Below, in pieces: positions 1-5,554 of a stretch of DNA of 6,594 nucleotides. The stretch is taken from NCBI GenBank assembly GCA_029550985.1, contig JAKPGH010000153.1:1-6594 (forward strand), written 5' to 3'. Origin of the DNA: Bacillota bacterium. GTDB taxonomy: Bacteria > Bacillota > Clostridia > Oscillospirales > Ruminococcaceae. Every line of letters begins with the position of its first letter. Positions within the stretch are counted from its first letter, which is position 1. A model generated the notes under the pieces. The model did not search any database and was not told where the DNA came from. It saw nothing but the letters and a program-made list of their open reading frames with translations. Both the position numbers and the translations under genes were made by a program.

Positions 1-214
1 CCCCGTTGCACACCACATAGCTGCCGTCCAGCTCAAAGGGCTGCATCCCCTCCGGCGTCAAACCCATGATGGCAAGGCGGTGAAACCCCAGCAGGCCGCA
101 GCCGGTGTCTATGATGCGGCTGTCGTCGGGGCCCCGGGAGATGGTCCGTTCAAACCCCTTCTGAAAAAGATCAAAGGCAGCATCGCCGCTGCAATAACCC
201 ATAATCGAACACAT
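1..214 (-). CDS. asnB: Asparagine synthetase (glutamine-hydrolysing), N-terminal fragment, cut by window edge
   Basis: AsnB makes asparagine from aspartate, ATP and glutamine in the cytoplasm. Only the first 71 residues of the N-terminal glutaminase (class II amidotransferase, Ntn) domain are in the window. The protein starts MCSIMGY, so Cys2 becomes the N-terminal nucleophile once Met1 is removed. The family motif RGPDDS is at residues 27-32, and LLGFHRLAI (41-49) contains the Arg (R46) that normally binds glutamine. The fragment ends at CNG (69-71), just where the conserved NGE of this family would follow. The start at 214 is supported by the Cys2 requirement and by a GGAGG ribosome binding site at 227-223, eight bases upstream. 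A T-box leader reading an Asn codon lies immediately upstream, which independently supports an asparagine-related product. Other class II amidotransferases start MCGI, but the RGPD motif plus the Asn T-box make AsnB much the best call. The ATP-binding synthetase domain is not visible here. Confidence 0.9.
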   Translation of the reverse strand, partial: MCSIMGYCSGDAAFDLFQKGFERTISRGPDDSRIIDTGCGLLGFHRLAIMGLTPEGMQPFELDGSYVVCNG

Positions 215-231
215 AATCAAATCCTCCGGAT

Positions 232-470
232 AAAATTCAGCATTCGATAGGGCAAGTGCTGTGCTCGCGGTGCCACCTATCTTTGTACTCTTTTCGGCTT
301 CTAACAAAGCCTTGCCCTTTTAACGCTAGGCCCGCGGCGCACCTACTGCGGAACGCTCCGGTTCGGATTGCAGCTCGAAAAGTGTTTTTTACGCAGGCTC
401 TGCTGTGTGCCTCCCACCGTCGCACACTCGCTGGAAGCGATTTCCTGCGCTACTCCTCTTTTCTCAAACG
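232..470 (-). promoter_or_regulatory. T-box leader, asparagine-specific (senses uncharged tRNA-Asn), controlling asnB
   Basis: A T-box element binds uncharged cognate tRNA and then allows downstream expression. Reading on the minus strand, stem I has the lower helix GAAAAG (463-458) with CTTTTC (382-377). It then has a loop E motif AGTA (454-451) and an upper helix GCGCAGG (450-444) with CCTGCGT (397-391). A distal GGTG lies at 418-415. The specifier loop reads AAAAAAC followed by A, which places the specifier AAC (Asn) at 386-384, in the same register as GGC in the B. subtilis glyQS leader. A stem III candidate GGCTT-TGTTAG-AAGCC follows. The T-box sequence AGGTGGCACCGCG is at 278-266. Its TGGC would pair with a tRNA ending GCCA, which fits the G discriminator base of tRNA-Asn. 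The specifier, the acceptor-end match and the downstream asnB all agree. Exact 5' limit is not determined. Confidence 0.93.
233..281 (-). terminator. Candidate T-box terminator stem before asnB (weak)
   Basis: On the minus strand GATAGG (281-276, overlapping the T-box sequence) can pair with CCTATC (251-246). This is the usual geometry of a T-box terminator that competes with the antiterminator. The downstream stretch GAATGCTGAATTTTAT has only four consecutive T, so the terminator is weaker than normal. A further hairpin, CAGCA (262-258) with TGCTG (243-239), lies directly before that T stretch. Which stem works in vivo cannot be settled by eye. Confidence 0.4.
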
Positions 471-568
471 CTTTTGGCTATATTCAGTTGTTTATGATGG
501 AACGGCGTCGTACCCCGTCACAGGTACGCTATTTATAGGAACCTTCCTTGCTGGCTTACATATTGTGG

Positions 569-2665
569 TTAGTATACTCCAAACAACAGATCGCTGTATG
601 TGGGGTATGGCCAGTATTTTTTGGCAGTCACCGTTTCGGCTTCATCGCACACGGCCCGCAGCTCCGCCATTTTGGGAAGAACCTTATCCCGAATGAGGAA
701 GGCTTCCGCTGTGGCGTTTTCCGCGTCGTGCAGGGAAATCAGAATCTGCTGCAGCTCGTCGGTTTTCTTGCGGATGGAATCGACCAGATTGGAAAGCCGA
801 GTCACCAGGGAGATTTCGTATTCGCAACTTAAGTTGGGAATCAGGCTCTTTTTGGCGGCGGCACAGGCGGCCGTATCCGCCGCGTAGGCTTCCACCGCGG
901 GGAGAATGCCTTTGGTCACCATATCCACCATGGTGTTGGCTTCAATGCGCAGAGTCTTGCAGTAGTTTTCCATCATAATCTCATAGCGGGAACGGAGCTC
1001 GGAGACGGTAAACACCTTCATGCCGGTGAGCATATCCATGTTTTTCTTCTCCAGCATGGCGGGGATGCAGTCGGGCGTGGTGCGAAGATTGAGCAGCCCC
1101 CGCTTTTCGGTGGCTTCCTTAATCCAGGCGTCGTCGTAGCCGTTGCCGTTGAAGATAATCCGCTTGTGGGCGGTGATGGTCCTCTGAATCAGTTTCTGCA
1201 GCGCCCCGTTGAAGTCCTCCGCCCCTTCCAGCTCGTCGGCAAAGATGCGCAGGGTGTCCGCCACGGCGGCATTGAGAATGGTGTTGGGGCCGGCAATGGA
1301 ATTGGAGGAGCCCAGCATCCGGAATTCAAACTTGTTGCCGGTAAAGGCAAAGGGAGATGTGCGGTTGCGGTCGGTGGTGTCTCTGGTGAAGCGAGGAAGC
1401 GCGTGAACGCCCAGCTTCATCACCACTTTTTCCTTCCCGTTGTAGGGAACCTCTTTCTCGATGGACTCCAAAATGCCGGTCAGCTCGTCGCCGAGGAAGA
1501 TGGAAACCACGGCGGGAGGCGCTTCGTTGGCGCCCAGCCGGTGGTCGTTGCCGGCAGTGGCCACGCTCATGCGCAGCAGGTCCTGATAGTCGTCCACCGC
1601 CTTAATGACCGCCACCAGGAACAGCAGGAACTGGGCGTTTTCGTGAGGCGTCTCTCCCGGGGAGAGAAGATTGATGCCTGTGTTGGTGGAAATGGACCAG
1701 TTGTTGTGCTTGCCGGAGCCGTTGACACCGGCAAAAGGCTTTTCATGGAACAGGCAGACCAGCCCGTGCTTTGCCGCCACCTTCTGCATCATCTCCATGG
1801 TGAGCTGGTTGTGGTCGGTGGCGATGTTGGCGGTGGAATAGATGGGCGCCAGCTCGTGCTGTGCGGGAGCCACCTCGTTGTGCTCGGTTTTGGCCAGAAT
1901 GCCCAGCTTCCACAGCTCCTCGTTCAAATCGTCCATAAAGGCCTGGACTCTGGGCTTGATGGAGGCAAAGTAGTGGTCCTCCATCTCCTGCCCTTTGGGA
2001 GGCTTTGCACCGAACAGAGTCCGCCCAGTGAAGATCAAATCCGGCCGCTTTTCGTACAGTTTGCGGTCCACCAAAAAGTACTCCTGCTCAGGTCCCACCG
2101 ACGCCGTCACCTGGGTGACGTCGTTGTGTCCGAAGAGCTTCAGAATCCGGATAGCCTGTTTGTTCAGCGCCTCCATGGAGCGGAGCAACGGGGTTTTCAG
2201 GTCCAACGCTTCCCCGCTGTAGGAGCAGAAGGCGGTGGGAATGCACAGCGTCTTGCCTTTAATGAATGCGAAGGAGGTGGGGTCCCAGGCGGTGTAGCCT
2301 CTGGCCTCAAAGGTGGCGCGCAGGCCGCCGGAGGGGAAACTGGAGGCGTCCGGCTCACCCTTAATCAGTTCCTTGCCGGAAAAGTCCATGATCACGCCGC
2401 CGTCGGGGGAGGGGGAAATAAAGCTGTCGTGCTTTTCGGCTGTAATTCCTGTCATCGGCTGGAACCAGTGGGTGAAGTGGGTCGCGCCTTTTTCGACCGC
2501 CCAGTCCCGCATCGCGGTAGCCACGGCGTTGGCCACCGAAAGGTCCAGCGATTTTCCCTGACGAATGGTTTGCTTCAGGGAATAGTAAATATTGCCCGGA
2601 AGCCTTGCCTTCATCACTCTCTCGTCAAATACCAGACTTCCAAATAATTCAGAAACGGTCGACAT
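569..2665 (-). CDS. glnN: Glutamine synthetase type III
   Basis: This enzyme catalyses ATP-dependent condensation of ammonia with glutamate to glutamine in the cytoplasm. The protein is 698 aa, in the usual size range of type III enzymes (about 700 aa) and much longer than type I (about 450 aa). Type III hallmarks are present: LFG near residue 8, the N-terminal GSIII region (about 60-180), GPEQEYFLVD (191-200, metal/glutamate binding), TEHNEVAPAQHELAP (260-274), HEKPFAGVNGSGKHNNWS (307-324), and further on GNDHRLGANEAPP and EFRMLGSSNSIAGPN. The reading frame is open upstream to 2992, but the start at 2665 (MSTVSELFG) is chosen because it follows GGAGAGGG (2682-2675) by nine bases and lies downstream of the promoter and terminator found in the leader. 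The gene diverges from the glutamate synthase operon, and its leader carries an attenuator. The symbol glnN follows common usage for type III enzymes; databases may say glnA. Confidence 0.95.
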   Translation of the reverse strand: MSTVSELFGSLVFDERVMKARLPGNIYYSLKQTIRQGKSLDLSVANAVATAMRDWAVEKGATHFTHWFQPMTGITAEKHDSFISPSPDGGVIMDFSGKELIKGEPDASSFPSGGLRATFEARGYTAWDPTSFAFIKGKTLCIPTAFCSYSGEALDLKTPLLRSMEALNKQAIRILKLFGHNDVTQVTASVGPEQEYFLVDRKLYEKRPDLIFTGRTLFGAKPPKGQEMEDHYFASIKPRVQAFMDDLNEELWKLGILAKTEHNEVAPAQHELAPIYSTANIATDHNQLTMEMMQKVAAKHGLVCLFHEKPFAGVNGSGKHNNWSISTNTGINLLSPGETPHENAQFLLFLVAVIKAVDDYQDLLRMSVATAGNDHRLGANEAPPAVVSIFLGDELTGILESIEKEVPYNGKEKVVMKLGVHALPRFTRDTTDRNRTSPFAFTGNKFEFRMLGSSNSIAGPNTILNAAVADTLRIFADELEGAEDFNGALQKLIQRTITAHKRIIFNGNGYDDAWIKEATEKRGLLNLRTTPDCIPAMLEKKNMDMLTGMKVFTVSELRSRYEIMMENYCKTLRIEANTMVDMVTKGILPAVEAYAADTAACAAAKKSLIPNLSCEYEISLVTRLSNLVDSIRKKTDELQQILISLHDAENATAEAFLIRDKVLPKMAELRAVCDEAETVTAKKYWPYPTYSDLLFGVY

Positions 2666-2689
2666 TATGCAACACCCTCTCCAATGAAT

Positions 2690-2741
2690 AAAAAAAGAGA
2701 CAACGACGTTGGAGGAAAAACCTCCGAGACGTCGTTGTCTC
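2690..2741 (-). terminator. Strong intrinsic terminator (attenuator) in the glnN leader
   Basis: Minus strand. The outer stem GAGACAACGACGT (2741-2729) pairs perfectly with ACGTCGTTGTCTC (2709-2697), 13 bp. A small internal loop (CTC opposite A) separates it from an inner stem GGAGG (2725-2721) with CCTCC (2715-2711) and a TTTTT loop. Seven T follow directly (2696-2690). It begins about six bases after the predicted transcription start and ends seven bases before the glnN ribosome binding site. It therefore cannot end an upstream gene and must act as an attenuator of glnN itself, unless it forms only in part. Confidence 0.88.
2726..2741 (-). promoter_or_regulatory. Alternative hexaloop hairpin in glnN leader (ANTAR-like P1)
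   Basis: GAGAC (2741-2737), six-base loop AACGAC (2736-2731), GTCTC (2730-2726). The loop has A at position 1 and G at position 4, the signature of RNA hairpins bound by ANTAR antiterminator proteins. All of this hairpin's 5' arm and loop lie in the 5' arm of the terminator, so the two structures exclude each other. The next hairpin (GGAGG-TTTTT-CCTCC) lacks the A1/G4 loop, so the published two-loop motif is only half met. Confidence 0.5.
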
Positions 2742-2752
2742 AATGATAGGTT

Positions 2753-2781
2753 AGTATATTCCGAAACGAGCAAATTGTCAA
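2753..2781 (-). promoter_or_regulatory. Sigma-A type promoter for glnN
   Basis: On the minus strand -35 TTGACA (2781-2776), a 17-base spacer (2775-2759) and -10 TATACT (2758-2753). This is a near-consensus promoter. The predicted start of transcription is near 2747, just ahead of the attenuator hairpin, giving a leader of about 80 bases. Confidence 0.88.
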
Positions 2782-2796
2782 GTACCCGGCTGGTCC

Positions 2797-2809
2797 TTTT
2801 TGAAAAAAA
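2797..2809. promoter_or_regulatory. A/T tract between the divergent promoters, possible UP element
   Basis: The sequence TTTTT-G-AAAAAAA lies between the two -35 boxes, ending four bases before the rightward -35. Its position fits an UP element for the rightward promoter, and the near-palindrome could also aid DNA bending. No clear operator for a known nitrogen repressor was recognised in the 32 bases between the -35 boxes. Confidence 0.3.
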
Positions 2810-2813
2810 TCTA

Positions 2814-2842
2814 TTGACAAGAAATGCAACCTGTTGTATGCT
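2814..2842 (+). promoter_or_regulatory. Sigma-A type promoter for the split glutamate synthase operon
   Basis: -35 TTGACA (2814-2819), 17-base spacer (2820-2836), -10 TATGCT (2837-2842). Predicted transcription start is near 2849, so the leader before the first gene is about 80 bases, matching the length of the divergent glnN leader. Confidence 0.88.
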
Positions 2843-2849
2843 CAAATTC

Positions 2850-2869
2850 AATGAACAAAGGCGTTCATT
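2850..2869 (+). promoter_or_regulatory. Alternative hexaloop hairpin in glutamate synthase leader (ANTAR-like P1)
   Basis: AATGAAC (2850-2856), six-base loop AAAGGC (2857-2862), GTTCATT (2863-2869): a perfect 7-bp stem beginning at the predicted transcription start. The loop has A1 and G4, as in ANTAR-bound hairpins, and shares the pattern A-A-N-G-N-C with the loop of the divergent glnN leader. The 3' arm is reused in the 5' arm of the terminator, so the two folds are mutually exclusive. The following hairpin does not have an A1/G4 six-base loop. Confidence 0.52.
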
Positions 2870-2905
2870 TGGGAAAGCTATGCTTTCCCGAATGAGCGCT
2901 TTTTT
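2861..2905 (+). terminator. Strong intrinsic terminator (attenuator) before the glutamate synthase operon
   Basis: The 5' arm GCGTTCATTTGGGAAAGC (2861-2878) pairs along its whole length with GCTTTCCCGAATGAGCGC (2882-2899). That is 18 pairs including two G-T wobbles, with loop TAT, followed by TTTTTT (2900-2905). It sits between the promoter and the first start codon, so it must attenuate the operon. Its 5' arm overlaps the 3' arm of the hexaloop hairpin at 2850-2869. Confidence 0.9.
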
Positions 2906-2928
2906 ATTTGCCTGAAGGGGGAATCCGT

Positions 2929-4023
2929 ATGAGCAAACTGGAGGGGCAAATTCGCATACCGTCCGGCTGCGCCATATCCGCCGTGATTTCAAAAACCGGT
3001 GAAAAAATGACGGGGGAAAAAATTATCGAAAGCATGATCCCCATGCACGAGCGCTCCAACGGCCTCGGCGGAGGCTTTGCCGGATACGGCATTTACCCGG
3101 AGTACAAGGATTTTTTCGCGCTGCACATCTTCTTCCGGGACGCTCTTTCCCGCAGGGAATGTGAGGAATATTTAAAAGACAAGGTGGAAATTGTCAAGCA
3201 GGAATCCATTCACGTGCGCAAAACGCCCGGCATTAAGGACGCGCCGCTGATTCGCAGATACTTTGTGGCGCCCATGCCCTGCGCTCTGGCGGCATCACAG
3301 TTGGATGAAAATGAATATATTATGCGTATAGTTATTCAAATCAACACCGACATCGCGGGCGCCTATGTGTTTTCCAGCGGCAAGAACATGGGCATCTTCA
3401 AAGCCGTAGGGTATCCGGAGGATGTAGGCCGCTTTTACCGGCTGGACGAATACGAGGCCTACTGCTGGACCGCCCACGGACGTTACCCCACCAACACGCC
3501 GGGATGGTGGGGCGGCGCCCATCCCTTTGGACTGCTGGATTACTCCATCGTCCACAACGGGGAGATTTCCTCCTACGACGCCAACCGCCGATTCATCGAA
3601 ATGTTCGGGTACCGCTGCACCCTGCAAACGGATACGGAGGTCATCACCTACATCGCCGACTTTTTGCTGCGGAAGCAAAAGCTCACCCTGCAAGAGATGG
3701 CTTCCGTCATAGCGGCGCCCTTCTGGTCCGAGATTGAAAGGAAAACCGACGCCGAAAAGGAGGTTCTTGCCTATTTTCGGACGGTATACTCCAGCCTGCT
3801 GGTGACGGGGCCTTTCTCCATCATTCTCGGCTTTACCGGCGGACTGATGGCGCTCAACGACCGCCTGAAGCTGCGGAGCATGGTCACGGCGGAAAAAGGC
3901 GACAAGGTGTTGATTGCCAGCGAAGAAGCCGCCATCCGGGCGATGGAGCCGGACGCCGAGAACATTGCCTATCCGGCCGGCGGAGAACCGGTGATTGTCC
4001 GGCTGAAAGAAGGTGCGTACTGA
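2929..4023 (+). CDS. Stand-alone class II glutamine amidotransferase, glutaminase subunit of split glutamate synthase (GltB1 type)
   Basis: This 364-aa protein would release ammonia from glutamine and pass it to the synthase subunit encoded next. It matches the archaeal/clostridial GltB1 form, in which the glutaminase domain of glutamate synthase is a separate protein. The likely nucleophile is Cys14 in PSGCAISAV, preceded by a 13-residue propeptide that must be removed to expose it. Other Ntn-amidotransferase features are HGRYPTNT (183-190, substrate Arg), HNGE (209-212, Asn/Gly oxyanion hole) and QTDTEV (233-238). The start at 2929 is chosen over in-frame TTG 2908 because of the Shine-Dalgarno AGGGGG (2916-2921) seven bases upstream. 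Its stop overlaps the next start by one base (TGATG), which suggests translational coupling and equal amounts of the two proteins. The subunit of N-methylglutamate synthase (MgsA/GlxB) is homologous and cannot be fully excluded. Confidence 0.88.
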   Translation: MSKLEGQIRIPSGCAISAVISKTGEKMTGEKIIESMIPMHERSNGLGGGFAGYGIYPEYKDFFALHIFFRDALSRRECEEYLKDKVEIVKQESIHVRKTPGIKDAPLIRRYFVAPMPCALAASQLDENEYIMRIVIQINTDIAGAYVFSSGKNMGIFKAVGYPEDVGRFYRLDEYEAYCWTAHGRYPTNTPGWWGGAHPFGLLDYSIVHNGEISSYDANRRFIEMFGYRCTLQTDTEVITYIADFLLRKQKLTLQEMASVIAAPFWSEIERKTDAEKEVLAYFRTVYSSLLVTGPFSIILGFTGGLMALNDRLKLRSMVTAEKGDKVLIASEEAAIRAMEPDAENIAYPAGGEPVIVRLKEGAY

Positions 4024-5528
4024 TGAAGATCAACTACCTTTCTCCCGAATTTGAAGTGGTCCGCAACGAGGACCGCTGCATCAAATGCCTGCTGTGCGTC
4101 AAACAGTGCGCCAACGGCGTATACACCTACGACGAAACAAAGCAGACCATTGTCATTGACGAGACCAACTGCGTCAATTGCCAGCGCTGTGTGGCCCTAT
4201 GCCCCACCAGAGCGCTGAAAGTGAGGAAAAACGACTGCGGCTTGCGGGAAAACGGCAACTGGAGCGAAAACACCATCCGGGAAATTTTCAAGCAGGCCGG
4301 CAGCGGCGGCATTCTGTTGTCCTCCATGGGAAACCCGGAAAAGTACCCTGTCTATTGGGATAAGATACTCATCAACGCTTCCCAGGTCACCAACCCTTCC
4401 ATCGACCCTCTGCGGGAGCCTATGGAAACCCGGGTATTCCTGGGGAAAAAACCGCCCTCCATGGTGCGAAAGGAAGACGGCAGCATCGACTGCTCCCTTC
4501 CCCCGCAGCTGAAACTGGATGTGCCCGTCATGTTCGCCGCCATGAGTTACGGCTCGGTCAGCTACAACGTCCACAAAAGCCTTGCCAAAGCGGCCCAGGC
4601 TCTGGGAACCTACTACAATTCCGGCGAAGGCGGCCTCCACGAGGACTTTTACTGTTACGGCGAAAACACCGTCGTTCAGGTGGCCTCGGGGCGGTTTGGC
4701 GTTCATAAGAACTATCTGGAAGCCGGCGCGGCCATCGAAATCAAAATGGGCCAGGGGGCTAAGCCTGGCATCGGCGGGCATCTTCCCGGCGTCAAGGTTG
4801 GCCCCGACGTATCCAGAACCCGCATGATTCCCGAGGGAACCGACGCCATCTCCCCCGCCCCCCACCACGACATCTACTCCATCGAGGACCTTCGGCAGCT
4901 GGTTATCTCTTTAAAGGAAGCCACCGGATACCAAAAGCCCATCATTGTCAAGGTGGCGGCGGTTCACAACATTGCCGCCATTGCCAGCGGCATCGCCAGA
5001 AGCGGCGCCGACATCATCGCCATCGACGGCTTCCGGGGCGGAACCGGCGCAGCCCCCACCAGAATCCGGGACAACGTGGGAATTCCCATCGAGTTGGCGC
5101 TTGCGTCGGTGGACCGTCAGCTTCGGGATGAGGGCATCCGCACCAACGTATCCCTCATCGCCGGGGGAAGCATCCGCTCTTCCGCCGACGTTATCAAAGC
5201 CATCGCCCTTGGCGCGGACGCCTGCTATATCGGAACGGCGGCGCTGATTGCCCTGGGGTGCCACCTGTGCCGAAGCTGTCAAAAGGGCAAATGCAACTGG
5301 GGCATCGCCACTCAGGTGCCAGAACTGGTGGAGCGGCTGGACCCCGAGGTTGGATACCAACGGCTGGTCAACCTCATCACCGCATGGAAACGGGAAATCA
5401 AGGAGATGATGGGCGGCATGGGCATCAACTCCATCGAAGCGCTGCGGGGCAACCGGCTAATGCTCCGGGGCGTCGGGTTAACCCAGAAGGAGCTGGATAT
5501 TCTGGGTATCAAACATGCGGGAGAATAA
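4023..5528 (+). CDS. Glutamate synthase core subunit with N-terminal two-[4Fe-4S] ferredoxin domain (GltB2 type)
   Basis: The 501-aa protein would reduce 2-oxoglutarate plus ammonia to glutamate. Residues 19-29 and 50-60 carry two CxxCxxCxxxC motifs (C19, 22, 25, 29 and C50, 53, 56, 60), a dicluster ferredoxin domain. An FMN-binding synthase barrel follows: FAAMSYGS (171-178), NSGEGG (199-204), GQGAKPGIGGHLPG (243-256), SPAPHHDIYS (277-286), IDGFRGGTGAAP (334-345) and AGGSIRSSADV (380-390). The Cys ligands for the [3Fe-4S] cluster are C413-x5-C419-x4-C424, as in GltB; an extra Cys (C416) lies between them. The ferredoxin domain probably brings in electrons, since no GltD-like NAD(P)H subunit is present in the window. 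The ribosome binding site is AAGAAGGTG (4007-4015), and the start overlaps the amidotransferase stop. In bacterial GltB these domains are fused to the glutaminase and beta-helix domains; here they are separate genes in the same order. Confidence 0.93.
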   Translation: MKINYLSPEFEVVRNEDRCIKCLLCVKQCANGVYTYDETKQTIVIDETNCVNCQRCVALCPTRALKVRKNDCGLRENGNWSENTIREIFKQAGSGGILLSSMGNPEKYPVYWDKILINASQVTNPSIDPLREPMETRVFLGKKPPSMVRKEDGSIDCSLPPQLKLDVPVMFAAMSYGSVSYNVHKSLAKAAQALGTYYNSGEGGLHEDFYCYGENTVVQVASGRFGVHKNYLEAGAAIEIKMGQGAKPGIGGHLPGVKVGPDVSRTRMIPEGTDAISPAPHHDIYSIEDLRQLVISLKEATGYQKPIIVKVAAVHNIAAIASGIARSGADIIAIDGFRGGTGAAPTRIRDNVGIPIELALASVDRQLRDEGIRTNVSLIAGGSIRSSADVIKAIALGADACYIGTAALIALGCHLCRSCQKGKCNWGIATQVPELVERLDPEVGYQRLVNLITAWKREIKEMMGGMGINSIEALRGNRLMLRGVGLTQKELDILGIKHAGE

Positions 5529-5554
5529 TATAGAAATACGGCAAGAGGTGTGCT

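Noticed and set aside
509..528. Hairpin CGTACC/GGTACG downstream of glnN as a terminator
   Set aside because: The stem is only six pairs and no T run follows on either strand.
571..600. Possible asnB promoter with -10 TATACT at 576-571 on the minus strand, overlapping the glnN stop codon
   Set aside because: The -10 is good but no hexamer resembling TTGACA is found 16-18 bases upstream (best match three of six) and there is no extended -10 TG. It is not supported well enough to list as a feature.
1166..2647. Long open frame of 493 codons on the plus strand antisense to glnN
   Set aside because: It lies wholly within the well-conserved type III glutamine synthetase gene on the other strand, has no recognisable domain, is rich in Gly, Val, His and Arg as expected from a shadow frame in GC-rich DNA, and has no convincing ribosome binding site or promoter.
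2908..2928. Upstream TTG start for the amidotransferase gene
   Set aside because: It lies next to the terminator T run, has no ribosome binding site ahead of it, and the ATG at 2929 has a well-placed Shine-Dalgarno sequence.
2666..2992. N-terminal extension of glnN in the same open frame up to 2992
   Set aside because: The extension would run through the glnN promoter and attenuator and into the divergent leader. The family N-terminus and the ribosome binding site both point to 2665.
4197..4868. Antisense open frame of 223 codons opposite the glutamate synthase core gene
   Set aside because: It is a shadow of a strongly conserved coding gene, with no own ribosome binding site or recognisable domain.
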